DNA from: Pseudomonas peradeniyensis
Lineage (GTDB): Bacteria > Pseudomonadota > Gammaproteobacteria > Pseudomonadales > Pseudomonadaceae
Length of the DNA: 64,000 bases
Assembly: GCF_014268935.2 (NCBI RefSeq)
Contig: NZ_JABWRJ020000001.1
Coordinates: 62,001-126,000 of the forward strand
Direction of reading: 5' to 3'
Shown here in pieces: positions 16,962 through 26,777 of this stretch; within the stretch, counting starts at the first letter, position 1; every line of letters begins with the position of its first letter. The notes beneath the pieces were generated by a model. The model saw only the letters and a program-made list of their open reading frames with translations, had not been told where the DNA came from and did no database searches. The position numbers and the translations under genes are program-made.

Positions 16962-17723
16962 TCATTCCTGGCCGGCGGCGGTGCCGAGGAACTTGCGCAG
17001 GAACTGGCGGGTGCGCTCTTCCTTGGGGTTGGCGAACAGCGCCTTGGCCTCGCCCTGCTCGACGATCACACCTTTGTCGAAGAAGATCACCCGGTTGGCG
17101 ACATCGCGGGCAAAGCTCATTTCGTGGGTGACGATGATCATGGTGCGCTTTTCCTCGGCCAGGCCGCGGATGGTCTCCAGCACCTCGCCCACCAGCTCCG
17201 GGTCGAGCGCCGAGGTGGGTTCGTCGAACAGGATCACTTCGGGTTCCATGGCCAGGGCGCGGGCGATGGCCACCCGCTGCTGCTGGCCGCCGGACAGGCG
17301 GCGCGGGTAGGCGTCTTCCTTGCCCGCCAGGCCGACCTTGGCCAGCAGGCGCCTGGCCAGCTCGATGGCCTTGTCGCGGGGCGTCTTCTTGACGATCACC
17401 GGCCCTTCGATGACGTTCTCCAGGGCGGTGCGGTGGGGAAACAGGTTGAAGTTCTGGAACACGAATCCGGCCTGCTGGCGCAGGCGGCGGATCGCACCCT
17501 GCTGGCCACCCAGCGGGCGATTGGCGTCGATACTGATGTCGCCGATCTGGATGCGCCCGGCATCGGGGGTTTCCAGCAGGTTCAGGCAACGCAGGAAGGT
17601 GGTCTTGCCCGAGCCGCTGGGGCCGATGATGGCGACCACCTCGCCGGGTTGCACGGTCAGGTCGATGCCGTTGAGCACGGTATGGCCCTTGAACTGCTTG
17701 CTCAGGCCTTCTACTACGATCAT
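16962..17723 (-). CDS. tcyN: L-cystine ABC transporter ATP-binding protein
   Basis: A 253-residue ABC ATPase of the polar amino acid class. Walker A is GPSGSGKTT, the signature is LSGGQQQRVAIARALA, Walker B is VILFDEPTSALD, and the switch His is in IIVTHEMSFARDV. It is the last gene of the binding protein-permease-ATPase unit and starts 2 bases from the permease stop. The substrate is assigned from the binding protein and the sulfur context; similar systems carry other amino acids. Confidence 0.88.
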   Translation of the reverse strand: MIVVEGLSKQFKGHTVLNGIDLTVQPGEVVAIIGPSGSGKTTFLRCLNLLETPDAGRIQIGDISIDANRPLGGQQGAIRRLRQQAGFVFQNFNLFPHRTALENVIEGPVIVKKTPRDKAIELARRLLAKVGLAGKEDAYPRRLSGGQQQRVAIARALAMEPEVILFDEPTSALDPELVGEVLETIRGLAEEKRTMIIVTHEMSFARDVANRVIFFDKGVIVEQGEAKALFANPKEERTRQFLRKFLGTAAGQE

Positions 17724-17724
17724 C

Positions 17725-18393
17725 TCAGTGCTCCTGGTCGTGCTGGTTGACCCGCGCTTCCATGCGGTTCTGGAAGTGCGCCAGGATGCTGCAGAGGATC
17801 CAGTAGACCACCGCGACAGCCAGGTACATGGTGAAGACCTCGAAGGTCCGGGCGGTGATCAGCTGCGCCTGGCGGAACAGCTCGGGCACCTGGATGGTCG
17901 CCGCCAGGGCGGTGTCCTTGACCAGTGAGATGAAGCTGTTGCCCAGCGGCGGCAGGGCGGTGCGCAGGGCCTGCGGCAGGATCGCCCTACGCATGGCCTG
18001 GGTGCGGGTCATGCCGATGCTGGCCGCCGCTTCCCACTGGCCACGGTCGATCGAGGAGATCGCCGCGCGGAGGATTTCGCAGATGTACGCCGCCATGTTC
18101 AGCGACAGGCCGATCAGCGACGCCGGGATCGGGTCGAGCTCGATGCCGATCTGCGGCAGGCCGAAGTAGATCACGAACAGCTGCACCAGCAGCGGCGTGC
18201 CGCGGAAGAACGACACGTAGATGCGGGCGAGCCAGTCCAGCGGCAGGATCTTCGACAGGCGCATCAGCGCCAGGGCGAAGCCCAGCACCAGGCCGAAGAA
18301 CATGCCGCCGACACTGAGCAGCACGGTATAGCCCGCGCCCTTGAGCAGGAAGGGCGCGGAATCGACAACGAGTTGCAGGCTTTCAGCGATCAT
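17725..18393 (-). CDS. tcyL: L-cystine ABC transporter permease
   Basis: A 222-residue permease of the HisMQ family with about five membrane helices (for example GYTVLLSVGGMFFGLVLGFA) and the EAA loop near EAAASIGMTRTQAMRRAILP-QALR. A single permease gene implies a homodimer, as in E. coli cystine uptake. Its start overlaps the stop of the binding protein gene by 4 bases. Confidence 0.88.
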   Translation of the reverse strand: MIAESLQLVVDSAPFLLKGAGYTVLLSVGGMFFGLVLGFALALMRLSKILPLDWLARIYVSFFRGTPLLVQLFVIYFGLPQIGIELDPIPASLIGLSLNMAAYICEILRAAISSIDRGQWEAAASIGMTRTQAMRRAILPQALRTALPPLGNSFISLVKDTALAATIQVPELFRQAQLITARTFEVFTMYLAVAVVYWILCSILAHFQNRMEARVNQHDQEH

Positions 18394-19196
18394 TTGGTGA
18401 CATCGGCACCGAAGTATTTCTCGGACAGCTTGGCCAGCGTGCCATCGGCCTTGAGCTTGTCGATGGCCTTGTTCAGCGCGTCGAGCAGTTCAGGCTCACC
18501 CTTGCGCAGGGCCACGCCCGATTCCAGCTTGGAGAATTTCTCGCCGGCCAGCGCGGTCGGTTTCTTGTCCTTGGCGGTTTTCTGCACGTACTCGAGCGCG
18601 GCCAGGCGGTCGATCAGGATGGCGTCGATACGGCCGTTGCGCAGGTCGGCGAATTTGGTCGGGTCGTCTTCGTAGGTGCGGACATCGGCTGTCGGCACGT
18701 CCTGTTTCACCCATTGCTCGTAGTTGGTGCCCAGGCCGACGCCGACCTTCTTGCCACCGAGGTCGGCGGCGGTCTTGATGTTCTTCTCGTTGTCGCTGCC
18801 CTTGAGCACCAGGGCCTGGATGCCGGAAACGGTGTAGGGCTCGGAGAAGTCGTACTTCTTCTTGCGCTCTTCGGAGATGGTCACCTGGTTGATCACCACG
18901 TCCAGGCGCTTGGACTCCAGGGCGGCGAGGATGCCGTCCCACTTGGTCGGCTGGACCTTGGCCTTGACCCCCAGCTCCTTGGCCAGCAGTTCGGACAGCT
19001 CGACCTCGAAGCCGGTCAGCTTGCCGTTCTCGTCCTGGAAACTGAACGGTGGGTAGGTGCCTTCCAGGCCGACGTTGATCACGCCTTTCTCCTGGATGGT
19101 CTTCAACTGCTCGCCGGCGAAGGCCTGGCCGAGCAGGCCGGCGCCGAGCAGGAGCGCCAGGCTGGCGTTGAGAAGGGGTTTGGCGAATTTGGTCAT
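18390..19196 (-). CDS. tcyJ: L-cystine-binding periplasmic protein (FliY/TcyJ-like)
   Basis: A 268-residue solute-binding protein of the amino acid family. The signal peptide ends near GQAFAGEQLK. Typical features are VINVGLEGTYPPFSFQDENG, LTGFEVELSELLAKELGVKA, and DVVINQVTISEERKKKYDFS. It closely resembles the cystine receptor called FliY or TcyJ. It is the first gene of the unit; the AT-rich promoter region lies at about 19230-19320. CysB control would be expected from other bacteria but is not shown here. Confidence 0.88.
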   Translation of the reverse strand: MTKFAKPLLNASLALLLGAGLLGQAFAGEQLKTIQEKGVINVGLEGTYPPFSFQDENGKLTGFEVELSELLAKELGVKAKVQPTKWDGILAALESKRLDVVINQVTISEERKKKYDFSEPYTVSGIQALVLKGSDNEKNIKTAADLGGKKVGVGLGTNYEQWVKQDVPTADVRTYEDDPTKFADLRNGRIDAILIDRLAALEYVQKTAKDKKPTALAGEKFSKLESGVALRKGEPELLDALNKAIDKLKADGTLAKLSEKYFGADVTK

Positions 19197-19501
19197 GGCA
19201 GGCCCCGCGCTTGTTGTGGAAGTAGTGAGGTGGCGACTATAGAGGTGGGCTTAATAGGTCGGGAAATAATAAAAAATCAGGTTGTTATTCCCGTTTCTGC
19301 ATTTTGCAGTCGCTTATGCCCGACTTAGCTCAGGATGGAATAAAGCGTTGTTTTTTCCAAGAGGCAGATTTGACGTATCGTTGATCCATTCGATTGATCG
19401 TGGGAGCGGGCTTGCCCCGCGATAGCGCCATCGCGGGGCAAGCCCGCTCCCACGCCAGAAAAATCCAGATATCAGAACAATGGCCTGGCAGGAGAAACAC
19501 C
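19197..19501. other. 305-bp divergent region between the cystine operon and cysE
   Basis: No gene is supported. An AT-rich stretch (about 19235-19320) is the probable promoter of the cystine operon. A paired REP element fills 19399-19454, and the cysE ribosome site (CAGGAG) follows. Confidence 0.55.
19399..19454. repeat. REP pair (inverted), GGGGCAAGCCCGC class
   Basis: Two REP units in opposite orientation: CGTGGGAGCGGGCTTGCCCC... (19399-19423) and its reverse complement (19429-19454), separated by 5-6 bases. They can fold into one long hairpin. It lies just upstream of the cysE start. Confidence 0.9.
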
Positions 19502-20440
19502 GTGAGCGAACAACCATCAACCGGGCACTGGCAACTGCAGGGCATCGTCAGTGGCCTGCGCAGCGCCCGTGAGCAGTGGCGCAGCAGCAACGGCCGCAGC
19601 AGCGGCGAGCAGGGCGGGCGCGAGCTGCCGTCGCGCGAGGCGCTGCGGCAGATTCTCGAGCAGCTGTGCGGCGCGCTGTTCCCCATGCGCCTGGGCCCGG
19701 TGGATCTGCGTGAAGAGAGCGAAGACTTCTACGTCGGCCACACCCTCGACGCCGCGCTCACCGCGCTGCTGGCCCAGGCCCGCCTGGAACTGCGCTACGC
19801 GGCGCGCCATGGCAAGACCGAAGTAGTCGATGTCGATGGCCACGCCCTGCGTCTGATCCAGGACTTCGCCGCGGCCCTGCCGGCCCTGCGCGTGCTGCTG
19901 GACACTGACGTGCTCGCCGCCTACCACGGCGACCCGGCGGCGCGCAGCGTCGACGAGGTGCTGCTGTGCTACCCGGGCATTCTGGCGATCATCCACCACC
20001 GCCTGGCCCACCATCTGTACCGGGCCGGCTTGCCGCTGCTGGCGCGGATCAGCTCGGAGCTGGCGCACTCGGCTACCGGCATCGACATCCACCCCGGCGC
20101 GCAGATTGGCCCGAGCTTTTTCATCGACCATGGCACCGGCGTGGTGATCGGCGAGACCGCGATCATCGGCGAGCGGGTGCGTATCTACCAGGCCGTGACC
20201 CTGGGCGCCAAGCGCTTCCCCAGCGACGAGTCGGGCACCCTGCACAAGGGCCTGGCCCGCCACCCGATCGTCGAGGACGACGTGGTGATCTACGCGGGTG
20301 CGACCATTCTCGGGCGGATCACCATCGGCAAGGGCTCGACCATCGGCGGCAACGTGTGGCTGACCCGCAGCGTGCCGGCTGACAGCAACATTACCCAGGC
20401 TAACCTACAGCTGGATTGCGAGGGCAAGAAGGCCCTCTAG
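19502..20440 (+). CDS. cysE: Serine O-acetyltransferase (EpsC type)
   Basis: A protein of 312 residues, longer at the N-terminus than E. coli CysE, as in EpsC-type enzymes. The left-handed beta-helix hexapeptides are clear: ATGIDIHPGAQIGPSFFIDH, GTGVVIGETAIIGERVRIYQ, AVTLGAKRFPSDESG, and DDVVIYAGATILGRITIGKG. The active-site His is in FIDHGTGVVIGE. It acetylates L-serine to give the precursor of cysteine. The start is GTG at 19502 behind CAGGAG; longer frames would run through the REP pair. A possible second copy elsewhere in the genome cannot be judged. Confidence 0.92.
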   Translation: MSEQPSTGHWQLQGIVSGLRSAREQWRSSNGRSSGEQGGRELPSREALRQILEQLCGALFPMRLGPVDLREESEDFYVGHTLDAALTALLAQARLELRYAARHGKTEVVDVDGHALRLIQDFAAALPALRVLLDTDVLAAYHGDPAARSVDEVLLCYPGILAIIHHRLAHHLYRAGLPLLARISSELAHSATGIDIHPGAQIGPSFFIDHGTGVVIGETAIIGERVRIYQAVTLGAKRFPSDESGTLHKGLARHPIVEDDVVIYAGATILGRITIGKGSTIGGNVWLTRSVPADSNITQANLQLDCEGKKAL

Positions 20441-20451
20441 CTCAGGGGTTA

Positions 20452-20484
20452 TGTCGCGTGGGGCGGAAAGCCCGCTCCCACGTC
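20452..20484. repeat. Single degenerate REP element
   Basis: GTCGCGTGGGGCGGAAAGCC followed by CGCTCCCACG resembles the REP unit with a changed core. It stands alone, 12 bases after the cysE stop. Confidence 0.6.
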
Positions 20485-20598
20485 GACCTATTCTGGAGCG
20501 TCATCGGGTCGCATTGAAATCCGATCCATGTTTAACTTGAACGCTTGTTCAACGAAAAACGCTGGTCCATTGCCGGTGTTCAAAAGGAGGAATCGCCT

Positions 20599-20655
20599 TT
20601 GCTGAACCCGTTCAATCCGAACCTCACGTCCTTCGACGAGGTGCCCGTTCAATGA
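20599..20655 (+). CDS. Possible 18-residue leader peptide coupled to betT
   Basis: A very good Shine-Dalgarno sequence (AAGGAGG, 20584-20590) lies 8 bases before a TTG that opens the frame MLNPFNPNLTSFDEVPVQ. Its TGA (20653-20655) overlaps the betT ATG (20652-20654). The betT start itself has only a weaker site (GAGG about 10 bases upstream). The arrangement fits translational coupling. The peptide has no recognised family. An alternative is that the AAGGAGG is fortuitous. Confidence 0.45.
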   Translation: MLNPFNPNLTSFDEVPVQ

Positions 20656-22655
20656 GTGCACCGACCCCCGACCTTGCCCACGGCAAGATCCGCATGAACC
20701 CCCCCGTGTTCTACTTCGCGGCAAGCTTCATCCTTCTTTTCGGCCTGGTCGTCATCGCCCAGCCCCAGGCTGCCGGCGACTGGCTGCTGGCGGCGCAGAA
20801 CTGGGCGGCCAACACCGTCGGCTGGTACTACATGCTGGCCATGACCCTGTACCTGGTCTTCGTGGTGGTCACTGCCTTGTCCGGCTACGGCAAGATCAAG
20901 CTCGGCGCCGACCATGACGAGCCCGAGTTCAGCTACCTGTCCTGGGCCGGCATGCTGTTCGCCGCCGGCATCAGCATCACCCTGTTCTTCTTCTGCGTCT
21001 CCGAGCCGCTGACCCACATGCTCCAGCCGCCGCAGGGCGAGGCCGGCACGGCCGAGGCCGGGCGCCAGGCGATGCAGATCCTGTTCCTGCACTGGGGCCT
21101 GCACGGCTGGGGCGTGTTCGCCTTCGTCGGCATGGCGCTGGCCTACTTCGCCTACCGGCACAACCTGCCGCTGGCCCTGCGCTCGGCGCTGTACCCGCTG
21201 ATCGGCAAACGCATCAACGGCCCGATCGGCTACGCGGTGGACGGCTTCGGCATCATCGCCACGGTGTTCGGCCTGGGCGCCGACATGGGCTTCGGCGTGC
21301 TGCACCTGAACGCCGGCCTCGACTACCTGTTCGGCATCAGCCACAGCCAGTGGGTGCAGGTGATCCTCATCACCCTGATGATGGGCGCGGCGGTGGCCGT
21401 GGCGGTCGCCGGGGTGGAGAAGGGCGTGCGGGTGATGAGCGACATCAACCTGTTCCTGGCCTGCGCGCTGCTGCTGTTCGTGCTGTTCGCCGGGCCCACC
21501 CAGCACCTGTTCAACACTTTGATCCAGAACCTCGGCGACTACCTGGGCGCGTTGCCGCGCAAGAGCTTCGATGTGTACGCCTACGGCGAGCAACGCGACT
21601 GGCTGGGTGGATGGACGGTGTTCTACTGGGCCTGGTGGATTGCCTGGGCGCCGTTCGTGGGGCTGTTCATCGCGCGCATTTCGCGCGGGCGCACCATCCG
21701 CGAGTTCGTCTTCGGCGTGTTGCTGATCCCGCTGGGCTTCACCCTGGCGTGGATGTCGATCTTCGGCAACAGCGCCCTGGACCAGGTGATCAACCACGGC
21801 ATGACCGCGCTGGGGCAGTCGGCCATCGACAACCCGTCGATGAGCCTGTACCTGCTGCTGGAAACCTACCCGTGGAGCAAGACGGTGATCGCCGTGACGG
21901 TGTTCATCAGCTTCGTGTTCTTCGTCACCTCGGCCGATTCCGGCACGGTGGTGCTGTCGACGCTGTCAGCCAAGGGCGGTGGCGCCGACGAGGACGGCCC
22001 GAACTGGCTGCGTATCTTCTGGGGCGCGATGACCGCGCTGATCACCAGCGCGCTGCTGTTCGCCGGCAGCATCGATTCGCTGAAGTCGGCGGTGGTGCTG
22101 ACCTCGCTGCCGTTCTCGCTGATCCTGCTGTGCATGATGTGGGGGCTGCACAAGGCCTTCTACCTGGAAAGCCAGCGGCAGATCGCGCAGATGCACTCAC
22201 TGGCGCCGTTCGCCCAGTCCCGCCGTGGGCGTGGCGGTTGGCGCCAGCGGCTGAGCCAGGCCGTGCACTTCCCGTCGCGGGACGAGGTGTATCGCTTCAT
22301 GGACGATGTGGTGCGTCCGGCGATCGCCGAGGTGCGCGAGGTGTTCGAGCAGAAGGGGCTGGTGCTGATTACCCAGGACGATCCGAGCCATGACAACGTC
22401 AGCCTCAAGATCGGCCATGGCGAGGAGCAGCCGTTCATCTACCAGGTGCAGATGCGTGGCTACTTCACGCCGTCGTTCGCGCTAGGTGGATTGGGTACGC
22501 AGGAGTTGAAGAACCGCCGTTACTACCGGGCCGAGGTGCACTTGAGCGAAGGTAGCCAGAACTATGATCTGGTCGGCTACAGCAAGGAGCAGATCATCAA
22601 CGACATCCTCGACCAGTATGAGCGGCACATGCAGTACCTGCATCTGGTGAGGTAA
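20652..22655 (+). CDS. betT: BCCT-family choline/glycine betaine transporter
   Basis: A protein of 667 residues with about 12 membrane helices and the BCCT signature region GGWTVFYWAWWIAWAPFVGL followed by FIARISRGRTIREF. The long cytoplasmic C-terminal part (about residues 500-667, DEVYRFMDDVVRPAIAEVRE and onward) is typical of BetT-type transporters that sense osmotic strength. It imports choline or betaine with a coupling ion. Beside sulfur genes it may simply be an ancestral neighbour. A possible leader peptide overlaps its start, and a REP pair separates it from tauD. Confidence 0.92.
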   Translation: MSAPTPDLAHGKIRMNPPVFYFAASFILLFGLVVIAQPQAAGDWLLAAQNWAANTVGWYYMLAMTLYLVFVVVTALSGYGKIKLGADHDEPEFSYLSWAGMLFAAGISITLFFFCVSEPLTHMLQPPQGEAGTAEAGRQAMQILFLHWGLHGWGVFAFVGMALAYFAYRHNLPLALRSALYPLIGKRINGPIGYAVDGFGIIATVFGLGADMGFGVLHLNAGLDYLFGISHSQWVQVILITLMMGAAVAVAVAGVEKGVRVMSDINLFLACALLLFVLFAGPTQHLFNTLIQNLGDYLGALPRKSFDVYAYGEQRDWLGGWTVFYWAWWIAWAPFVGLFIARISRGRTIREFVFGVLLIPLGFTLAWMSIFGNSALDQVINHGMTALGQSAIDNPSMSLYLLLETYPWSKTVIAVTVFISFVFFVTSADSGTVVLSTLSAKGGGADEDGPNWLRIFWGAMTALITSALLFAGSIDSLKSAVVLTSLPFSLILLCMMWGLHKAFYLESQRQIAQMHSLAPFAQSRRGRGGWRQRLSQAVHFPSRDEVYRFMDDVVRPAIAEVREVFEQKGLVLITQDDPSHDNVSLKIGHGEEQPFIYQVQMRGYFTPSFALGGLGTQELKNRRYYRAEVHLSEGSQNYDLVGYSKEQIINDILDQYERHMQYLHLVR

Positions 22656-22664
22656 GCCTGTTCC

Positions 22665-22743
22665 GGCCTCTTCGCGGGGCAAGCCCGCTCCTACAGGGAT
22701 CGCGTAACCCTTGTAGGAGCGGGCTTGTCCCGCGAAGAGGCCC
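22665..22743. repeat. REP pair between betT and tauD
   Basis: The sequence GGCCTCTTCGCGGGGCAAGC followed by CCGCTCCTACA pairs with TGTAGGAGCGGGCTTGTCCC followed by GCGAAGAGGCC around a short centre. The extended arms GGCCTCTT/AAGAGGCC lengthen the hairpin. It lies between two convergent genes and probably ends both transcripts. Confidence 0.88.
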
Positions 22744-22755
22744 GCACAGGAAACC

Positions 22756-23637
<882 letters not shown>

Positions 23638-24477
23638 TCAATGGCTCTGGCCATGCCAGGGCACCAGCTTGCGCTGCAGGGCGCGCAGGCCCATCTCCAG
23701 GGCGAAGGCGATCAGGGCGATCAGCAGGATCCCCAGCACCACCACGTCGGTAACCAGGAACTGCGCCGCCGACTGCACCATGAAGCCCAGGCCGCTGGTG
23801 GCGGCGATCAGCTCGGCGGCGACCAGGGTCGACCAGCCCACGCCGAGGCCGATGCGGATGCCGGTGAGGATGTCGGGCAAGGCGCTGGGCAGGATCACAT
23901 GGCGGATCAGTTGCGCCCGGGTGGCCCCCAGCGACTGCGCGGCGCGCAGCTTGGCCGGGTCGACGGTGCGCACGCCGGTGGCGGTGGCGATGGCGATCGG
24001 GGCGAAGATCGCCAGGTAGATCAGCAACACCTTCGACAGCTCGCCGATACCGCACCAGATAACGATCAGCGGCAGGTAGGCCAGCGGCGGGATCGGCCGG
24101 TAGAACTCGATCAGCGGGTCGAGGATGCCGCGGGCCACACGGTTGTAGCCGATGGCCAGGCCGACGGGGATGGCGGTCAGGGTCGCCGCCACCAGCGCCA
24201 GGCCGATACGGCCCAGGCTCGCGCCCAGGTGCTGCCACAGGCTGGCGTCCATGTAGCCCTGGGTGAGCAGCGTCCAGCCCTTGGCCAGGATGTCGGCGGG
24301 CGAGGGCAGGAACAGGGGTTCGATCCAGCCGGCGGCGGTTACCAGCCACCACACCAGCAGCAGGGCGGCCAGGGTGAGGGCGCTGATCCAGCGGGTCGAC
24401 AAGGGCTTGCGGGTCTTCACGACAGGAGGTGTGCGTTGTGCCTGCTTGGCGGCGGCCGGCAATTCGATGCTACTCAT
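23638..24477 (-). CDS. tauC: Taurine ABC transporter permease
   Basis: A 279-residue permease with about six membrane helices (for example [20 protein letters not shown]) and an EAA-type loop around [20 protein letters not shown]. The SsuC/TauC family imports sulfonates. Its start overlaps the tauB stop by 4 bases. Confidence 0.93.
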   Translation of the reverse strand: MSSIELPAAAKQAQRTPPVVKTRKPLSTRWISALTLAALLLVWWLVTAAGWIEPLFLPSPADILAKGWTLLTQGYMDASLWQHLGASLGRIGLALVAATLTAIPVGLAIGYNRVARGILDPLIEFYRPIPPLAYLPLIVIWCGIGELSKVLLIYLAIFAPIAIATATGVRTVDPAKLRAAQSLGATRAQLIRHVILPSALPDILTGIRIGLGVGWSTLVAAELIAATSGLGFMVQSAAQFLVTDVVVLGILLIALIAFALEMGLRALQRKLVPWHGQSH

Positions 24478-25253
24478 GCGGACTCCTGGCGTTGCGAGAA
24501 TACCCGCGCCAGCACGTGCTCGCGGGTTTCGATGAAGCGGGGATCGGACTTGATCGCCCGGGCCGACTCACCAGCGGCATAGCGCTGGCCGAAGTCCAGC
24601 TGCAGACGCTCGACCACGCGCCCCGGATTGGGCGCCAGGAGCACCAGCTCGGTGGCGAGGAACACCGCCTCTTCGATGTCGTGGGTGATCAGGAACACCG
24701 GCTTGGCGGTGCGCTGCCAGACCTGCAGCAGCAGCTCCTGCATCTGTTCGCGGGTAAAGGCATCGAGGGCGCCGAACGGCTCGTCCATCAACAGCACCCG
24801 AGGGTCGGCGGCCAGCGCCCGGGCCAGGCCCACGCGCTGCTTCTGCCCGCCGGACAGTTGCCAGATACGCCGCTCGCCGAAGCCGGCCAGGTCGACCAGC
24901 GCCAGCATCTCACGGGCCTTGGCTTCACGCTGGGCACGGGGCACGCCGGCCAGCTCGAGGCCGAAGGCGACGTTGCCGAGCACGTCCTGCCAGGGCAGCA
25001 GGGCATCGTCCTGGAATACCACGCCACGCTCGGCACTCGGGCCTTGCACCGGCGCGCCATCGAGGCTGATGCGCCCGCCGCTGGGGGCGACGAAGCCGGC
25101 GATCAGGTTGAGCAGCGAGGTCTTGCCGCTGCCGGATGGCCCGAGGGCCACCAGCAGCTGGCGCGGGCCCAGGCTCAGGTTGATGTCGGCCAGCACCGGG
25201 GTGGTGGCGCCGGGGTACTGTGCGCTGATGCGCTCCAGTTCGAGCAAGGCCAT
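24474..25253 (-). CDS. tauB: Taurine ABC transporter ATP-binding protein
   Basis: A 259-residue ABC ATPase of the nitrate/sulfonate/taurine class. Walker A is [12 protein letters not shown], the signature is [16 protein letters not shown], Walker B is [13 protein letters not shown], and the switch His is in [13 protein letters not shown]. It drives taurine uptake through TauC. Confidence 0.94.
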   Translation of the reverse strand: MALLELERISAQYPGATTPVLADINLSLGPRQLLVALGPSGSGKTSLLNLIAGFVAPSGGRISLDGAPVQGPSAERGVVFQDDALLPWQDVLGNVAFGLELAGVPRAQREAKAREMLALVDLAGFGERRIWQLSGGQKQRVGLARALAADPRVLLMDEPFGALDAFTREQMQELLLQVWQRTAKPVFLITHDIEEAVFLATELVLLAPNPGRVVERLQLDFGQRYAAGESARAIKSDPRFIETREHVLARVFSQRQESA

Positions 25254-25266
25254 GACGGGCTCCGGA

Positions 25267-26238
25267 TCAGTTGGGCAGGTATTGGGCGCTGACGTAGGGC
25301 GAGTAGTCAGGCAGCACGGCGTCGACCTTGCCCTGTTGCTTGAGGAAGGTGGCGGTGTCGGTCAGTGCCTGGGTGGTCGGCGCGCCCAGTGCGCTGGCCT
25401 GGTCGGCGGCCAGCGGGTAGACGTTGCCCTGCAACAGCACCGGGATATCGGCCGGCTTGGCGCCGGACAGCTTGACCAGCTTGGCGACGTTGTCCTTGTC
25501 GGCCAGCCAGGCTTTCGGGTCCTTGCGGTAGTCGGCATAGGCGTCGAGGGTGACCTTGGCGAACGACTTGACGATCTCCGGGTGCTTGGCGGCGAAGTCC
25601 TTGCGCACGATCCAGGCATCGAAGGTCGGCGCGCCTTTCTCGGCCAGCTCGCCCGAGGTGATCAGCACCTTGCCGTTCTCCTTGGCCACGCCCAGGGCCG
25701 GGTCCCAGACGTAGGTGGCGTCGATGTCGCCGCGTTTCCAGGCGGCGATGATCGCCGGTGGCGCGAGGTTGAGGATCTGCACCTTCGATGGGTCGATGTT
25801 CCAGCTCTTGAGTGCGGCCAGCAGGCTGTAATGGCCGGTGGAAACGAACGGCACGGCGACTTTCTTGCCCACCAGGTCCTGCGGGGTCTTGATGCTGTCG
25901 CGGGCGACAAGGGCTTCGCCTGCGCCGATCTGGGTGGCGATCAGGAAGGTCTCGACCGGCAGCTTGCGGGTGGCGGCGGCGGCCAGTGGGCTGGAGCCGA
26001 GGTAGCCGATCTGCACATCGCCCGAGGCGACGGCGGTGATCACATCGGCGCCATTGTCGAATTTGCGCCAGTCGATGCTGGCCTTGCTGTCCTTTTCATA
26101 GGTGCCATCGACCTGGGCCACCTTGGCCGGGTCGACGGTGGTCTGGTAGGCGACGGTCAGGTCGGCGGCCTGGGCCAGCCAGCTGGCACTGGCGAGGGTC
26201 AAGGCGGCGAACAGGCGCAGCGGAGCATGCGGGATCAT
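25267..26238 (-). CDS. tauA: Taurine-binding periplasmic protein
   Basis: A 323-residue sulfonate-type solute-binding protein. The signal peptide ends [15 protein letters not shown]. Family features include [40 protein letters not shown] and [20 protein letters not shown]. It heads the tauABCD unit. Upstream, 26275-26340, is AT-rich and likely holds the sulfur-controlled promoter. Confidence 0.93.
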   Translation of the reverse strand: MIPHAPLRLFAALTLASASWLAQAADLTVAYQTTVDPAKVAQVDGTYEKDSKASIDWRKFDNGADVITAVASGDVQIGYLGSSPLAAAATRKLPVETFLIATQIGAGEALVARDSIKTPQDLVGKKVAVPFVSTGHYSLLAALKSWNIDPSKVQILNLAPPAIIAAWKRGDIDATYVWDPALGVAKENGKVLITSGELAEKGAPTFDAWIVRKDFAAKHPEIVKSFAKVTLDAYADYRKDPKAWLADKDNVAKLVKLSGAKPADIPVLLQGNVYPLAADQASALGAPTTQALTDTATFLKQQGKVDAVLPDYSPYVSAQYLPN

Positions 26239-26777
26239 GGTTGAACCTCTCGTCAGGCATTCTGGGATGGATGGCGAGAAGACTAGATGATCTAAGAAAT
26301 AGTAAATAAATAACTTTTTGGACTTAGCTTAAAAGCCAAACGCTCTGACCCCCATGTTGGTGTGGGGCCGTTTTCATCGCAGGACAAGCTCGCTTCCACA
26401 AGCGGGGGCGAAGCTGGCGGAATCGCTCAAGACAGCTAGTCTTGTCCGGTTCCTGCGGGGGGACCGCTGGTCGACAGCTCGGCAAACGTTTGCACATAAC
26501 CTAAAGGTATGATTGACGGCGTCGATACAACGTTTCGTATGAATGGTTCCGATGTTATTCCGTAAAAATCTTACAGATTCATAAAACGGTCATTTTGGAT
26601 TTATAGGATTGTCATTATCCTGTAGCGCAGATCGGCGGATTAGACCAAAGTCGCAGATCGATCGTTAGCGATTGACTTGGCGGTCACGCATTGGTGCTAA
26701 ATCGCCAATCCGGGCGAGTGGGGCAGCAGATCCCGCCGCTTGAGACGCACAAAAATTAGAACGTAGAGGAGCAAAAC
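26239..26777. other. 539-bp divergent region between tauA and the porin gene
   Basis: No gene is supported. AT-rich blocks at about 26275-26340 (toward tauA) and 26550-26630 (toward the porin) are the likely promoters. A degenerate single REP-like sequence lies at about 26375-26405, and a small hairpin CAAGAC-AGCTA-GTCTTG lies at 26428-26444. CysB or similar regulators would be expected, but I cannot assign sites. Confidence 0.55.
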
